64,000 bases of DNA from Paenibacillus sp. FSL R7-0204 (GCF_038002225.1 NZ_JBBOCA010000001.1:3658001-3722000); one strand, 5' to 3'. Shown: positions 43,607-52,133, numbered from the stretch's first letter. The notes: generated by a model not told the origin, from the sequence alone. Numbers and translations are program-made.

Positions 43607-43708
43607 ACAAGTGGAAACGGCTTTGCCGTCCTTTTATAGGACGGTACCGTTTCAGCGAGAAATAGAAGGATAAGTTATTGTGTGAAACATATAATTTCTT
43701 ATATTTGA
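43607..43708 (+). repeat. Two-hairpin dispersed repeat, copy 3
   Basis: GAAACGGCTTTGCCGTCC-TTTTATA-GGACGGTACCGTTTC, then CAGCGAGAAATAGAAGGATAA and a second AT-rich hairpin ending AATTTCTTATATTT. It starts a few bases after the VanW stop. Its 5' part is near-identical to copy 1 (15408). Confidence 0.85.
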
Positions 43709-43715
43709 ACAATTA

Positions 43716-43758
43716 TAAGGCACGGGACCCGTCAAAGGCGGATTCTGTGCCTTAGTTT
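43716..43758 (+). terminator. Terminator after the VanW gene
   Basis: AAGGCACGGG and the GTGCCTT side pair across about 20 bases, followed by AGTTTTG. Confidence 0.65.
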
Positions 43759-43848
43759 TGCGTTAAACACGAAAAAATGCTGCTTTTTTCGCCGATTTAC
43801 GTTAAATTAACATAATGAGTCTTACATCCTATGAAGGGGCGTTCTGTC

Positions 43849-44763
43849 ATGCGTACCAATAAACCGCCCGTTCCCGTGCCTCTCTTGATGGTAATCGGAA
43901 TTGTGGCCATTTCTTTTTCTTCTATCTTCATTAAATGGTCCTCCGCGCCCGTATCGGTCCAAGGGATGTACCGCCTGCTGTTCACCTCGCTGCTGATGCT
44001 GCCGTTCGCCCGTCCCTATAGCGGCGCACTCTTTCAGCTGCGGCGGAAGGACTGGCTGCTGCTGGGAGTGTCCGGTGTTATGCTTGCCCTACATTTTCTG
44101 CTGTGGATGGGTTCGCTGAATTATACCTCGGTGGCCAGCTCGACGATGATTATGGCGCTGGAGCCGTTATTCATTATGCTTGGTGCGTACATACTGTATA
44201 AAGAGCGTAACTCAATCTTTGCCATCCTGGGGATGGCGATTGCTATCTTCGGCGTTACCTTTATAGGCTGGGGAGACATTGGCTTATCGTCTGAGAATCT
44301 GAAGGGCGACATGCTGTCGGTTGGCGGGACGATAGCGGTAGCGGCTCATATGCTGCTTGGACAAAAGCTGGTGGCGCGTATGCCGTCCTATCTGTACAGC
44401 CTGATTGTATTTATCGCTGCGGCCATCGTATTTGCCGTCTACAATCTCGTGACCGGCATACCGTTCTTCGATTATCCGGCCCGGGAATGGGGAATCTTCG
44501 TCCTGCTGGCGGTGGTGCCGACCGTCTTCGGCCATATCCTGTTCAACTGGCTGCTGCAATATACGTCGGCGACTACTGTGTCGATGAATATCCTGGGGGA
44601 GCCTGTCGGCGCGAGCATTCTAGCGTTCCTGCTGCTGGGTGAGCAGCTTAGCGGCCTGCAGTGGGCGGGCGGCGTGCTGGTCATGGCCGGGCTGGGCGGC
44701 TATCTGTATGCCGGGCGCAGGAAAGCGCAGAAGCTCCGGCAGTCTCTGCCGAACGCTTCCTAG
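43849..44763 (+). CDS. DMT-superfamily transporter (EamA)
   Basis: A 304-residue membrane protein with ten helices arranged as two EamA domains (about 10-145 and 150-290), the second with WLLQYTSATTVSMNILGEPVGASILAFLLLGE. Such proteins export metabolites such as amino acids or nucleosides. ATG 43849 with AAGGGGCG upstream is preferred over an ATG at 43831. It is followed after about 50 bases by a methyltransferase gene. Confidence 0.88.
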   Translation: MRTNKPPVPVPLLMVIGIVAISFSSIFIKWSSAPVSVQGMYRLLFTSLLMLPFARPYSGALFQLRRKDWLLLGVSGVMLALHFLLWMGSLNYTSVASSTMIMALEPLFIMLGAYILYKERNSIFAILGMAIAIFGVTFIGWGDIGLSSENLKGDMLSVGGTIAVAAHMLLGQKLVARMPSYLYSLIVFIAAAIVFAVYNLVTGIPFFDYPAREWGIFVLLAVVPTVFGHILFNWLLQYTSATTVSMNILGEPVGASILAFLLLGEQLSGLQWAGGVLVMAGLGGYLYAGRRKAQKLRQSLPNAS

Positions 44764-44813
44764 GCGATTTTGATTATATTTTATAGAACATAGATAAAGG
44801 GGTAACGAAAGCA

Positions 44814-45650
44814 ATGAATGAACCTAATCAGAATGAACCGGATGGCCTCAATAAGGAGGCGGCACCTACAAGCGAGGAGCTGTGGAATGAGGATACCTAT
44901 GCGGCCTGGACCAGCCGGTTCGGAACCCCTGCGGAGGCTGCGGAGAAGCTGCTCAGGGACCCTGCGGGAAAGCTGTATCCGCTGAATACCTATCTCGGTG
45001 AAGTGAAGGGCCGGAGGATCATGAATCTGATGGGCTCTAACGGCATGAAGGCGGTGGCGCTTGGACTGCTGGGCGCTGAGGTGACTGTAGCGGATTTCTC
45101 GGAGGCTAATGCCCGTTATGCCGGTGAACTTGCGCAGGCGGCTGGGGTGCAGCTTGACTATATCGTGTCAGATGTCCTGGAGCTGCCGGAAGCGCATCTT
45201 AACGGCTCTTATGATACGGTTTTTGCCGAAATGGGGATTGTTCACTATTTTACGGATTTGGCTCCGTTCATGGCTACGGCATACCGCTTGCTGGCACCGG
45301 GCGGGACGTTCGTTCTGCGGGATTTCCATCCGGTAACGACCAAGCTGATCTCCTCCAAGGGGTCGACGGCTAAGGTACGCAAGCATAAGGTGAGCGGGGA
45401 TTATTTCGATACGGCGCTTGAAGAGAAGCAGGTGTCCTATTCCAAATACATGCCTTCTTCAGGAGGAGCATCGGAGGCGGACAAGCCGAATGTCGTCTAC
45501 TGGCGGCGCTGGACGCTGGGCGAGCTGGTTACTGCTGCCGCTGCCAGCGGACTGGTGATTAAGGAGCTGGTGGAGGAACCCAACCTGTCGTCGGATGTGT
45601 ACGATAAGGGAATTCCCAAGACCTTCACCCTGGTCGCTGTCAAAAGATAA
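44814..45650 (+). CDS. SAM-dependent class I methyltransferase
   Basis: A 278-residue cytoplasmic methyltransferase. The SAM-binding core spans about 60-170: RRIMNLMGSNGMKAVAL is a motif I equivalent that lacks the usual GxGxG, followed by VTVADFSEANARYA (ribose-binding Asp) and VSDVLELPE. Motif post-III is near LLAPGGTFVLRDFHP. Substrate unknown. ATG 44814 follows AAAGGGGTAACG. It is co-directional with the DMT exporter. Confidence 0.85.
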   Translation: MNEPNQNEPDGLNKEAAPTSEELWNEDTYAAWTSRFGTPAEAAEKLLRDPAGKLYPLNTYLGEVKGRRIMNLMGSNGMKAVALGLLGAEVTVADFSEANARYAGELAQAAGVQLDYIVSDVLELPEAHLNGSYDTVFAEMGIVHYFTDLAPFMATAYRLLAPGGTFVLRDFHPVTTKLISSKGSTAKVRKHKVSGDYFDTALEEKQVSYSKYMPSSGGASEADKPNVVYWRRWTLGELVTAAAASGLVIKELVEEPNLSSDVYDKGIPKTFTLVAVKR

Positions 45651-45672
45651 TAAGGTTCACCATCACACGGTA

Positions 45673-45720
45673 TCCCCGTTAGCGCAGTTACACAGGCGCT
45701 TCGGGGATACCGTTTATTTG
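45673..45720. terminator. Bidirectional terminator between convergent genes
   Basis: ACGGTATCCCCG pairs with CGGGGATACCGT around about 23 bases, followed by TTATTTG. It overlaps the last codons of the LysR gene. Confidence 0.8.
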
Positions 45721-46605
45721 TGCAGAACCTGACGCCATCCCGGCAAAAGCCTGCTGGAGCGGAGACAGCGTATAGTCCTTGCGCCAAGCCAGCACAAAAG
45801 ACCCGTCAGCCGGAAGGATTCCCGGCAGCTTCGCGTAGGCCAGACGGCCTGCCGATACTTCAGTCTCAATTCCGGAGCGGGAGAACACGCCCACCATACG
45901 CCCTGTGTAGAGCATCCCCTTGACTGCCTCCGGCGAGCCCAGCACCGCATGGTTCCATACCCTTACATTATTAAGCTGTGCCCACTGGTCGGAGATTCCG
46001 CGCAGGAAGGAGGCGGCTTCATGCTGGACCCAAGGCTCGCGTGCTACGGCTTGGGCGGTCAGCTCCTGCTCCCCCGCAAAGGGATGCTCCGGCGAAAAGA
46101 CCAGCACCGTCTCCTCTTCAGCAATCACTTGCGTATGGAAGGTATCGTCTTGGCCCTCAGTACTGTGCAGCACGGCGAGCTGGATCTCCCGGCTGCGCAG
46201 ACGTTCCCGGATGGCGTCATCCGGCAGCACGGACAAATAGACATCGATCCCGTCATAATGCTGTGTGAATTGAGACAGCAGTTTGGGCACAAGATAACTG
46301 GCAGGGATATCGCTGGCGGTAAGCTCCAGATTCCCCGAGGCGAGCGAGGTGAACTGTTTGACCGTCCGCTCGGCCTCTGCGCTTAGCGAGACAATGCGGA
46401 CCGCATATTGATACAAGGCGCGTCCGGCATCCGTCAGCAGGACCCGTCCGCTCCGGTACTGGAAGAGGGAAGCGCCAAGCTCACTCTCCAGACTTTTCAT
46501 ATGGAAGGAGACGGTAGGCTGCTTAAGGTTCATCTCGGCGGCTACATCCGTAACTTTTTTATATTTTTCGATGAGAACTAAGATTTGCAGCTTTACAAGG
46601 TTCAT
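45688..46605 (-). CDS. LysR-family transcriptional regulator
   Basis: A 305-residue LysR regulator with N-terminal winged helix (IEKYKKVTDVAAEMNLKQPTVSFHMKSLESELG) and co-inducer domain. It resembles CysL/YwfK-type proteins by length and layout, but I would not assign a target. ATG 46605 follows CGGAGGAATC. It is divergent from pstS with about 240 bases between; a role in phosphate control is possible but not shown. Confidence 0.9.
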   Translation of the reverse strand: MNLVKLQILVLIEKYKKVTDVAAEMNLKQPTVSFHMKSLESELGASLFQYRSGRVLLTDAGRALYQYAVRIVSLSAEAERTVKQFTSLASGNLELTASDIPASYLVPKLLSQFTQHYDGIDVYLSVLPDDAIRERLRSREIQLAVLHSTEGQDDTFHTQVIAEEETVLVFSPEHPFAGEQELTAQAVAREPWVQHEAASFLRGISDQWAQLNNVRVWNHAVLGSPEAVKGMLYTGRMVGVFSRSGIETEVSAGRLAYAKLPGILPADGSFVLAWRKDYTLSPLQQAFAGMASGSAQINGIPEAPV

Positions 46606-46772
46606 GAAGATTCCTCCGGGGATATTGTTGTTCCGATATAGATTTTATCTATTCAATAATTCAATTTATATTATAACTTTTATCCTCCGGTTTACAAACT
46701 CAGTACTTTTATCTAACGAACGGGCCCTAGAATAAGAAGAGTCAGAAGAGACGCTGATAGAAAAGCAATAAT

Positions 46773-46839
46773 GCTTCCCAAGTGAGTTTTGTACGAAGCA
46801 GATGGAACGCAGCAGACACTCACAAAACCTTTAGGAGGA
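46773..46839 (+). promoter_or_regulatory. pstS leader, putative pseudoknot motif (copy 1)
   Basis: Blocks: GCTTCC (46773-46778), GTTTTGT (46786-46792), GGAACG (46804-46809), ACAAAAC (46822-46828), then the TTTAGGAGG Shine-Dalgarno. TTCC can pair with GGAA and GTTTTGT with ACAAAAC; these helices interleave. The same block order precedes pstB (49716-49779) with compensating differences. Confidence 0.45.
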
Positions 46840-46848
46840 AAAAAAACA

Positions 46849-47796
46849 ATGCAATTCAAAAAATCGTGGATCATGGCTTTAACTCTTACAAGCGTACTGG
46901 CACTTTCAGCATGCGGCAACAACGGGGGAAATAAGGCAACAACCAATAACGGAGGGAATACACCGGCTGCTACAAACACAGAATCCAGCAGCGGTGCGAA
47001 GCTAAGCGGTTCAGTCTTGGCGTCAGGCTCCACAGCACTTCAGCCGCTCGTAGAGCAGGTAGCAGAGGAATTCATGAAAACGAACAGCGGCGTGGACATT
47101 CAGGTTCAAGGCGGCGGTAGCGGAACAGGCTTGACTCAGGTCTCTGAGAAGCAAGTCGATATCGGGAACTCGGACGTATTCGCCGAAGAGAAGCTGAAGG
47201 ATGCAGCGAAGGCGGCTGAGCTTAAGGATCATCAGGTGGCAGTTGTAGCAATTGCGGCAGTGAGCAACCCGAAGGCAGGCGTAGACAGCTTGACCAAGCA
47301 GCAGCTGGTAGATATTTTCACAGGTAAAATCACGAACTGGAAAGATGTCGGCGGCGCAGACCAGGCCATCCAGATCATCAACCGTCCGGCAAGCTCAGGT
47401 ACCCGTGCTACCTTCGAAAGCTTCGCCCTTGGCACCAAAACAGAGGACATCAAAGGCTCGATTCAAGAGGATTCCTCCGGTACAGTTAAGAAAATGATCG
47501 GCGAAACACCGGGAGCGATCGGTTATCTGGCTCTGTCCTACCTCGATGATACTGTAAAAACCTTGAACTACGACGGCGTTGAGCCTTCTGTAGACAACGT
47601 AGTGGCCGGTAAATATCCGGTATGGGCTTACGAGCACATGTACACTAACGGTGAACCTAATGAGACTGTAAAAGCGTTCCTGGATTACTTCCTGACGGAT
47701 GAAGTACAGACTGGCGACGTGGTCGAGCTTGGCTACATTCCAGCTTCCAAAATGCAGGTATCGCGTGATGTGGCAGGTACTGTAACACCTAAATAA
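46849..47796 (+). CDS. pstS: Phosphate ABC transporter substrate-binding lipoprotein
   Basis: A 315-residue lipoprotein that captures phosphate for PstCAB. Signal peptide with lipobox ALSAC (lipid Cys at residue 22), an Asn/Thr-rich linker, then the phosphate-binding core: GSTALQPLVEQ, QGGGSGTGLTQV, ISNSDVFAEE-like IGNSDVFAEE, and NRPASSGTRATFESF. ATG 46849 follows TTTAGGAGGAAAA. First gene of pstSCAB. A stem after it (about 47845-47873) may lower transcription of the permeases. Confidence 0.95.
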   Translation: MQFKKSWIMALTLTSVLALSACGNNGGNKATTNNGGNTPAATNTESSSGAKLSGSVLASGSTALQPLVEQVAEEFMKTNSGVDIQVQGGGSGTGLTQVSEKQVDIGNSDVFAEEKLKDAAKAAELKDHQVAVVAIAAVSNPKAGVDSLTKQQLVDIFTGKITNWKDVGGADQAIQIINRPASSGTRATFESFALGTKTEDIKGSIQEDSSGTVKKMIGETPGAIGYLALSYLDDTVKTLNYDGVEPSVDNVVAGKYPVWAYEHMYTNGEPNETVKAFLDYFLTDEVQTGDVVELGYIPASKMQVSRDVAGTVTPK

Positions 47797-47843
47797 GCTT
47801 CACCGGTTCACAGGTAGGATTGGATTTAAACTTTAATGTGATT

Positions 47844-47876
47844 AGAGGCGGAGATCTTCTGCCTCTCTTTTCACTT
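47844..47876 (+). terminator. Partial terminator/attenuator between pstS and pstC
   Basis: AGAGGC pairs with GCCTCT around a short loop, followed by CTTTTC. Weak; it would reduce rather than stop readthrough into pstC. Confidence 0.5.
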
Positions 47877-47893
47877 TAGAAAGAGGGAGCATC

Positions 47894-48796
47894 TTGAGGG
47901 GACAACCAACTAATAAGCGGCTGGAAAAACATCATATAGAAAATTTAATCGGACGTATTTATATGTCCTTTTGCGTGCTGCTGCTCATTGTCATCATTAT
48001 ATCCATGGTTTATTTCGTAGCCTCCAAAGGCGTGGCCAACTTCGTTAACGGTGAGGTCAAGGTCTCAGAATTCCTGTTCGGCACGAAATGGTCGCCAGAG
48101 GCAGACACACCTTCCTATGGAGCCTTCCCGTTCATCTCGGGTTCCTTCCTGGTTACCCTGCTGGCTGCGCTTATCGCAAGTCCGCTCAGCATCTGCGCGG
48201 CGCTCTTCATGACAGAGATTGTGCCGGGCTGGGGTAAAAAGCTGCTGCAGCCGGTCATCGAGCTGCTGTCAGGCATTCCATCGGTTGTCTACGGCTTCGT
48301 AGGCTTAAGCGTCATTGTTCCATTTCTGCGGGATACGCTGCCCGGACAGGGCATCGGGGTGGCTGCAGGCGCGCTAGTGCTGTCGGTCATGATTCTGCCG
48401 ACGATTACCAGCGTGGCTGCAGACGCGCTTGCATCATTGCCGCAAAACTTGAAAGAATCATCCTTTGCGCTCGGTGCCACACGCTGGCAGACGATCTCCC
48501 GGGTTATTCTCCCGACGACCTTCCCGGCGATTATGACGGGTGTAGTCCTTGGTATGGCCCGCGCCTTCGGCGAGGCTCTTGCCGTGCAGATGGTTATCGG
48601 TAACGCGCCGTTCGTGCCTCACTCCCTGTTCGAATCGGCATCCACACTTACCAGTGTTATCACGCTGGGCATGGGGAATACAACGATGGGTTCACCGCAG
48701 AACAATGCGCTGTGGAGTATGGCGCTGGTGCTGATGCTGATGACCTTTGTATTCGTCCTGCTGGTGAGAATGCTCGAAAGGAGAAATAAAATTTGA
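47894..48796 (+). CDS. pstC: Phosphate ABC transporter permease
   Basis: A 300-residue permease with six helices. Conserved PstC features: ELLSGIPSVVYGFVGLSV and the EAA loop ESSFALGATRWQTISRVILP. Start TTG 47894 behind AAGAGGGAGC. It overlaps pstA by four bases (TTGA). Forms the phosphate pore with PstA. Confidence 0.95.
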   Translation: MRGQPTNKRLEKHHIENLIGRIYMSFCVLLLIVIIISMVYFVASKGVANFVNGEVKVSEFLFGTKWSPEADTPSYGAFPFISGSFLVTLLAALIASPLSICAALFMTEIVPGWGKKLLQPVIELLSGIPSVVYGFVGLSVIVPFLRDTLPGQGIGVAAGALVLSVMILPTITSVAADALASLPQNLKESSFALGATRWQTISRVILPTTFPAIMTGVVLGMARAFGEALAVQMVIGNAPFVPHSLFESASTLTSVITLGMGNTTMGSPQNNALWSMALVLMLMTFVFVLLVRMLERRNKI

Positions 48797-49689
48797 AGCC
48801 GAGAACTGCGAATAAAATAGCCACAGTCGTTATCGTAACCTTTGCATTGCTGATCGTAGCCATCCTGGTTAGCTTACTCGGATATATCCTGATCCGCGGC
48901 ATGAGTCATATTAGCTGGGACTTCCTGACCTCGGCGCCGCAAAAGATCCGCGCAGGCGGAGGCGTCGGGCCGCAGCTGTTCAACTCCCTGTTCCTGCTGG
49001 TGCTGACCTTGATCATCACCGTACCGCTGGGGCTGGGTGCCGGAATCTTCATGGCGGAGTATGCCCGTCCCGGCAAGCTGACCAACTTCATCCGTCTGGT
49101 CGTGGAGGTATTGTCTTCCTTCCCGTCGATTATCGTGGGTCTGTTCGGTCTCCTGCTGATCGTCAACACCTTTAATCTCGGGTTCTCCCTGATCTCGGGG
49201 GCGCTCGCGTTAACCTTCTTCAACCTTCCGCTGATGGTGCGTATTACGGAGCAAGCCTTCCGCACGGTGCCCAAGCAGCAGAAGGAGGCAGGCTTCGCGC
49301 TCGGATTATCCAAGTGGAAAATCGTTACCTCGGTCTTGCTCCCGGTAGCGTTGCCGACGATCATCACCGGCACGATCCTGTCGGCTGGTCGTGTGTTCGG
49401 CGAAGCGGCTGCGCTAATGTTCACCGCAGGGATGAGCAGCCCGCGCCTGGACTTCAGCAACTGGAATCCGCTGAGCCCTTCCTCACCGCTTAACCCGTTC
49501 CGTCCGGCAGAGACGCTGGCGGTGCATATCTGGAAGGTCAACAGTGAGGGCCTGGCCCCGGATGCACTTCAGATTGCAGCGGGCGCTTCAGCCGTCCTGG
49601 TGCTGACCGTATTAATCTTCAATCTGGCTGCCCGTTATTTCGGCAGATTCATCTACCGCAAGCTTACTGCATCCAAGAGAATGAGCTAG
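48793..49689 (+). CDS. pstA: Phosphate ABC transporter permease
   Basis: A 298-residue permease with six helices. SFPSIIVGLFGLLLIV and the EAA loop EAGFALGLSKWKIVTSVLLP are diagnostic. Starts with TTG in the four-base overlap with pstC. The gap to pstB (97 bases) is unusually long for this operon and holds the second pseudoknot-like leader. Confidence 0.95.
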   Translation: MKPRTANKIATVVIVTFALLIVAILVSLLGYILIRGMSHISWDFLTSAPQKIRAGGGVGPQLFNSLFLLVLTLIITVPLGLGAGIFMAEYARPGKLTNFIRLVVEVLSSFPSIIVGLFGLLLIVNTFNLGFSLISGALALTFFNLPLMVRITEQAFRTVPKQQKEAGFALGLSKWKIVTSVLLPVALPTIITGTILSAGRVFGEAAALMFTAGMSSPRLDFSNWNPLSPSSPLNPFRPAETLAVHIWKVNSEGLAPDALQIAAGASAVLVLTVLIFNLAARYFGRFIYRKLTASKRMS

Positions 49690-49715
49690 GCTTGTTAGAC
49701 ACAGGGAGGGTACAG

Positions 49716-49779
49716 GCTTCCGAAGCGAGTTTTGCGCAGAAGAGTCGGAACGTGTAAGTTATCAGAACTTTTAGGAGGA
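49716..49779 (+). promoter_or_regulatory. pstB leader, putative pseudoknot motif (copy 2)
   Basis: Blocks: GCTTCCGA (49716-49723), AGTTTTG (49728-49734), TCGGAACG (49745-49752), CAGAACT (49763-49769), then TTTTAGGAGGAG. TTCCGA pairs with TCGGAA (6 bp) and AGTTTTG with CAGAACT (7 bp, one G-U), interleaved as in pstS. It lies inside the operon, so it is a translational rather than transcriptional element. Confidence 0.45.
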
Positions 49780-49786
49780 GTAAGAG

Positions 49787-50563
49787 ATGGGAATAGCGGA
49801 ACCAGTGGTGCGCGAATCATTTCAAACGGAGGATCTGAGTATTTATTATGGGACGTATGAGGCGGTGAAGGGGATTAGCCTTCCTTTTGCACAGAATACG
49901 GTTACCGCATTGATCGGCCCGTCGGGCTGCGGGAAATCAACCTTTCTTCGTTCACTGAACCGGATGAATGACGATATCTCCGGCTCTACAACCAAAGGCA
50001 GCATCTGGATTGATGGTGTGGATATCAATGCTACAGGCACGGATGTAATCAAGCTGCGGCAAAAGATCGGCATGGTTTGGCAGAAGCCCAATCCGTTCTA
50101 TAAATCGATCTACGACAATATCGCCTTCGGCCCGAAATATCATGGCATCAAGGGTAAGCAGGCGCTGGATGAAATCGTGGAAAGCAGCCTGCGCCGCGCC
50201 GCCCTGTGGGACGAGGTCAAAGACCGCTTGAAGGATTCCGCTCTGGCGCTGTCCGGTGGACAGCAGCAGCGTCTGTGTATCGCCCGGGCGCTGTCGGTCA
50301 ACCCGCAGATCCTGCTGCTCGATGAGCCGGCTTCGGCTCTTGACCCGGTATCAACCGGCAAGGTGGAGGAGCTGATCAAGGAGCTGAAGGAAGAGCTGCG
50401 CATCGTGATCGTCACCCATAACATGCAGCAGGCCGCGCGGATCTCGGACTACACCGCCTACTTCTATCTCGGCTCCCTGGTGGAATACGACAAGACCGAG
50501 AAGGTCTTCACGAACCCCGAGAACCAGATGACGCAGGAGTACATTATGGGCCGGTTTGGCTGA
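49787..50563 (+). CDS. pstB: Phosphate ABC transporter ATPase
   Basis: A 258-residue ATPase powering PstCA. Walker [10 protein letters not shown], signature [16 protein letters not shown], Walker [14 protein letters not shown]-loop [16 protein letters not shown], and the C-terminal [16 protein letters not shown] typical of PstB. ATG 49787 follows AGGAGGAGTAAG. No phoU is found downstream; a terminator and the repeat/IS region follow. Confidence 0.96.
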   Translation: MGIAEPVVRESFQTEDLSIYYGTYEAVKGISLPFAQNTVTALIGPSGCGKSTFLRSLNRMNDDISGSTTKGSIWIDGVDINATGTDVIKLRQKIGMVWQKPNPFYKSIYDNIAFGPKYHGIKGKQALDEIVESSLRRAALWDEVKDRLKDSALALSGGQQQRLCIARALSVNPQILLLDEPASALDPVSTGKVEELIKELKEELRIVIVTHNMQQAARISDYTAYFYLGSLVEYDKTEKVFTNPENQMTQEYIMGRFG

Positions 50564-50628
50564 CCGGGAGACAGGTACAGACGGGCATAGAAGGGAATAG
50601 ACAAATTCGATCACACTGATCGTTCAAG

Positions 50629-50657
50629 ACACCATCCACTAGCGGGTGGTGTTTTTG
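50629..50657 (+). terminator. Terminator of pstSCAB
   Basis: ACACCATCC pairs with GGGTGGTGT around ACTAGC, followed by TTTTTGG. Confidence 0.88.
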
Positions 50658-50682
50658 GCTGTTCAGGAGATAATGGGGAGTG

Positions 50683-50730
50683 AGGGCGTGCAGACCCAAT
50701 GTAATCGAAAAACCGATTATATTGGGCGGA
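50683..50730 (+). repeat. REP-like palindromic unit, left of the IS
   Basis: GCGTGCAGACCCAATGTAAT then CGAAAAACCGATTATATTGGGCGGA: the core AATGTAATCG/CGATTATATT forms a hairpin. Same family as 10204-10333 and the two units at 52032-52133; the IS separates it from them. Confidence 0.8.
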
Positions 50731-50815
50731 GTGGTATTATCCCCTTTAAGTAGACACTCGAAAAAACCTCATGTGTTAACATGAGGAAATGAGTGAACTT
50801 GGAGGGGATTTTGGT

Positions 50816-51118
50816 ATGGCCAAAAAGGGACAAGTGTTTCAATCGTACACGGAGGCATTCAAGAAAGAGGCTATTCAAGCCTATTTTACAGGAGGTGAGA
50901 GCTATAAGGTCGTCTCCGACAGGTTGGGGATTGTGAACTGTACCCAGCTTAAAGTATGGGTAAAGAAATATCGGAATGGGGAGCCACTCGATACACAAAA
51001 AGGGGCAACAAGCCCTTTAAAAGGACGTCCACGTTCTACATTTGCCAGTATAGAAGAAGAACGAGATTACTTAAAGGCACAGGTGGACTACTTAAAAAAG
51101 CGGTATCCAAATCTGTAA
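50816..51118 (+). CDS. IS3-family transposase OrfA
   Basis: A 100-residue helix-turn-helix protein (about 10-60: YTEAFKKEAIQAYFTGGESYKVVSDRLGI) with a C-terminal leucine-zipper-like helix (FASIEEERDYLKAQVDYLKK). It binds the IS ends. ATG 50816 follows GGAGGGGATT; an ATG at 50789 is in frame but lacks a ribosome site. Near its end the run A6G (51094-51100) allows a -1 frameshift to join OrfB and make the active OrfAB transposase. Confidence 0.9.
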   Translation: MAKKGQVFQSYTEAFKKEAIQAYFTGGESYKVVSDRLGIVNCTQLKVWVKKYRNGEPLDTQKGATSPLKGRPRSTFASIEEERDYLKAQVDYLKKRYPNL

Positions 51119-51993
51119 AGGGAGGGAAGCTTGGACTGCACGACAAATACGCCGTAATTGAAGAACTACGTGACCAACATGGCATCACCCGCCTATTAGC
51201 CATTGCAGAGGTATCGCGGGCAAATTACTACAAGTGGCGAGGTGCAGAGGTTCGACGAATGGATGCCCATGAGCAAGAGCACGCCATTAAAGAGCATATG
51301 GTGGCTATTCACCTGGTTCATCCCTATTTCGGGTACCCTCGAATGCAGGCAGCCCTGCGGGAGGCAGGCTACCTCGTCAACCACAAGAAGGTATGGCGGC
51401 TCATGAAAGAGCTATCGATCCAGTCTGTCATTCGCAAGAAAAGGAGTCGTGCGGGCTCTACTCCTTCCGTGGTCTACCCGAACCGATTAAAGCGTAAGTT
51501 TCATGCGACAGCACCTCAGCAGAAGCTAGTAACGGACATCACATATATCTCAGACGGCACCCGTTTTTATTATCTGTCTGCGATTCAGGACCTCTTTAAC
51601 AATGAGATTGTAGCTTGGCAGATCTCGGAGCGAAACGACGTAAACCTCGTCTTAGATACCGTTGAACAGTGGACACGGAAAAGAGACGTGTCTGAGGCCG
51701 TGCTCCATTCGGACCAAGGCTTTCAGTACACGTCTCAGGCGTACAACACACGATTAGAGGCATTCAGCGTCAAGGGCAGCCACTCTCGCAAAGCAACCTG
51801 CCTGGATAACGCCTGCATCGAATCCTTCTTTTCGCATCTGAAGACAGAAAAGTTGTACCTTCACCAGTGTAAGTCAGAAGCAGAGATTCATCAAGCCGTT
51901 GAGGAGTATATCTACTTTTACAATTACCAACGTTTTCAGGCGAAACTGAAACAGCGCGCGCCGATTGAGTATCGACACGCGCTGGCTGCTTAG
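51097..51993 (+). CDS. IS3-family transposase OrfB (DDE), expressed by frameshift
   Basis: About 298 residues after the -1 shift. An HTH_21-like segment (AIKEHMVAIHLVHPYFGYPRMQ, KVWRLMKELSI) is followed by the rve integrase core with catalytic Asp in LVTDITYISDG, Asp in VLHSDQGFQYTS and Glu in CIESFFSHLKTEKL. All three are present, so the transposase looks functional. The open frame extends upstream to 50956 inside orfA, but translation is expected from OrfA by slippage at 51094-51100. Confidence 0.88.
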   Translation, partial: KAVSKSVKGGKLGLHDKYAVIEELRDQHGITRLLAIAEVSRANYYKWRGAEVRRMDAHEQEHAIKEHMVAIHLVHPYFGYPRMQAALREAGYLVNHKKVWRLMKELSIQSVIRKKRSRAGSTPSVVYPNRLKRKFHATAPQQKLVTDITYISDGTRFYYLSAIQDLFNNEIVAWQISERNDVNLVLDTVEQWTRKRDVSEAVLHSDQGFQYTSQAYNTRLEAFSVKGSHSRKATCLDNACIESFFSHLKTEKLYLHQCKSEAEIHQAVEEYIYFYNYQRFQAKLKQRAPIEYRHALAA

Positions 51994-52031
51994 CTTTTTT
52001 CATCTGTCTACTTGACAGGGGTATGACCACA

Positions 52032-52133
52032 GCGAAGGCGTGCGGACTCAATGTAATCGAAAAACCGATTACATTGCGCGGAGCGAAGGCGTGCGGACTC
52101 AATGTAATCGAAAAACCGATCACATTGCGCGGA
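52032..52133 (+). repeat. REP-like palindromic units, right of the IS (two tandem copies)
   Basis: Two near-identical units of 49 bp: GCGAAGGCGTGCGGACTC, then AATGTAATCGAAAAACCGAT and TACATTGCGCGGA. Each has the hairpin TGTAATCG/CGATTACA. Together with 50683-50730 they look like one array split by the IS. Confidence 0.85.

Larger units (their letters stand above)
50731..52030 (+). mobile_element. IS3-family (IS150-type) insertion sequence, intact
   Basis: About 1.3 kb. The ends are imperfect inverted repeats: left TGGTATTATCCCCTTTAAGT, right (complement) TGGTCATACCCCTGTCAAGT, each continuing AGACA, 19 of 25 matching. Inside are orfA and an orfB in the -1 frame linked by an A6G slippery site. 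A hairpin CCTCATG/CATGAGG at 50767-50786 lies near the left end, typical of elements that block outside transcription. It sits in a REP-like array; no clear target duplication, at most one or two bases. Confidence 0.9.

Noticed and set aside
42771..43712. 314-codon minus-strand frame opposite the VanW gene
   Set aside because: VanW motifs are clear on the plus strand; the opposite frame has no domain or start signal.
43799..43818. TTAACATAA, a further dif-like half site on the minus strand
   Set aside because: Only the right-arm part matches; no left arm lies at 6 bp. It is more likely part of the promoter of the DMT transporter gene.
46606..46740. PhoP boxes upstream of pstS
   Set aside because: TTTATC and TTTACA words occur but not with the regular 11-bp period of several repeats needed; not claimed.
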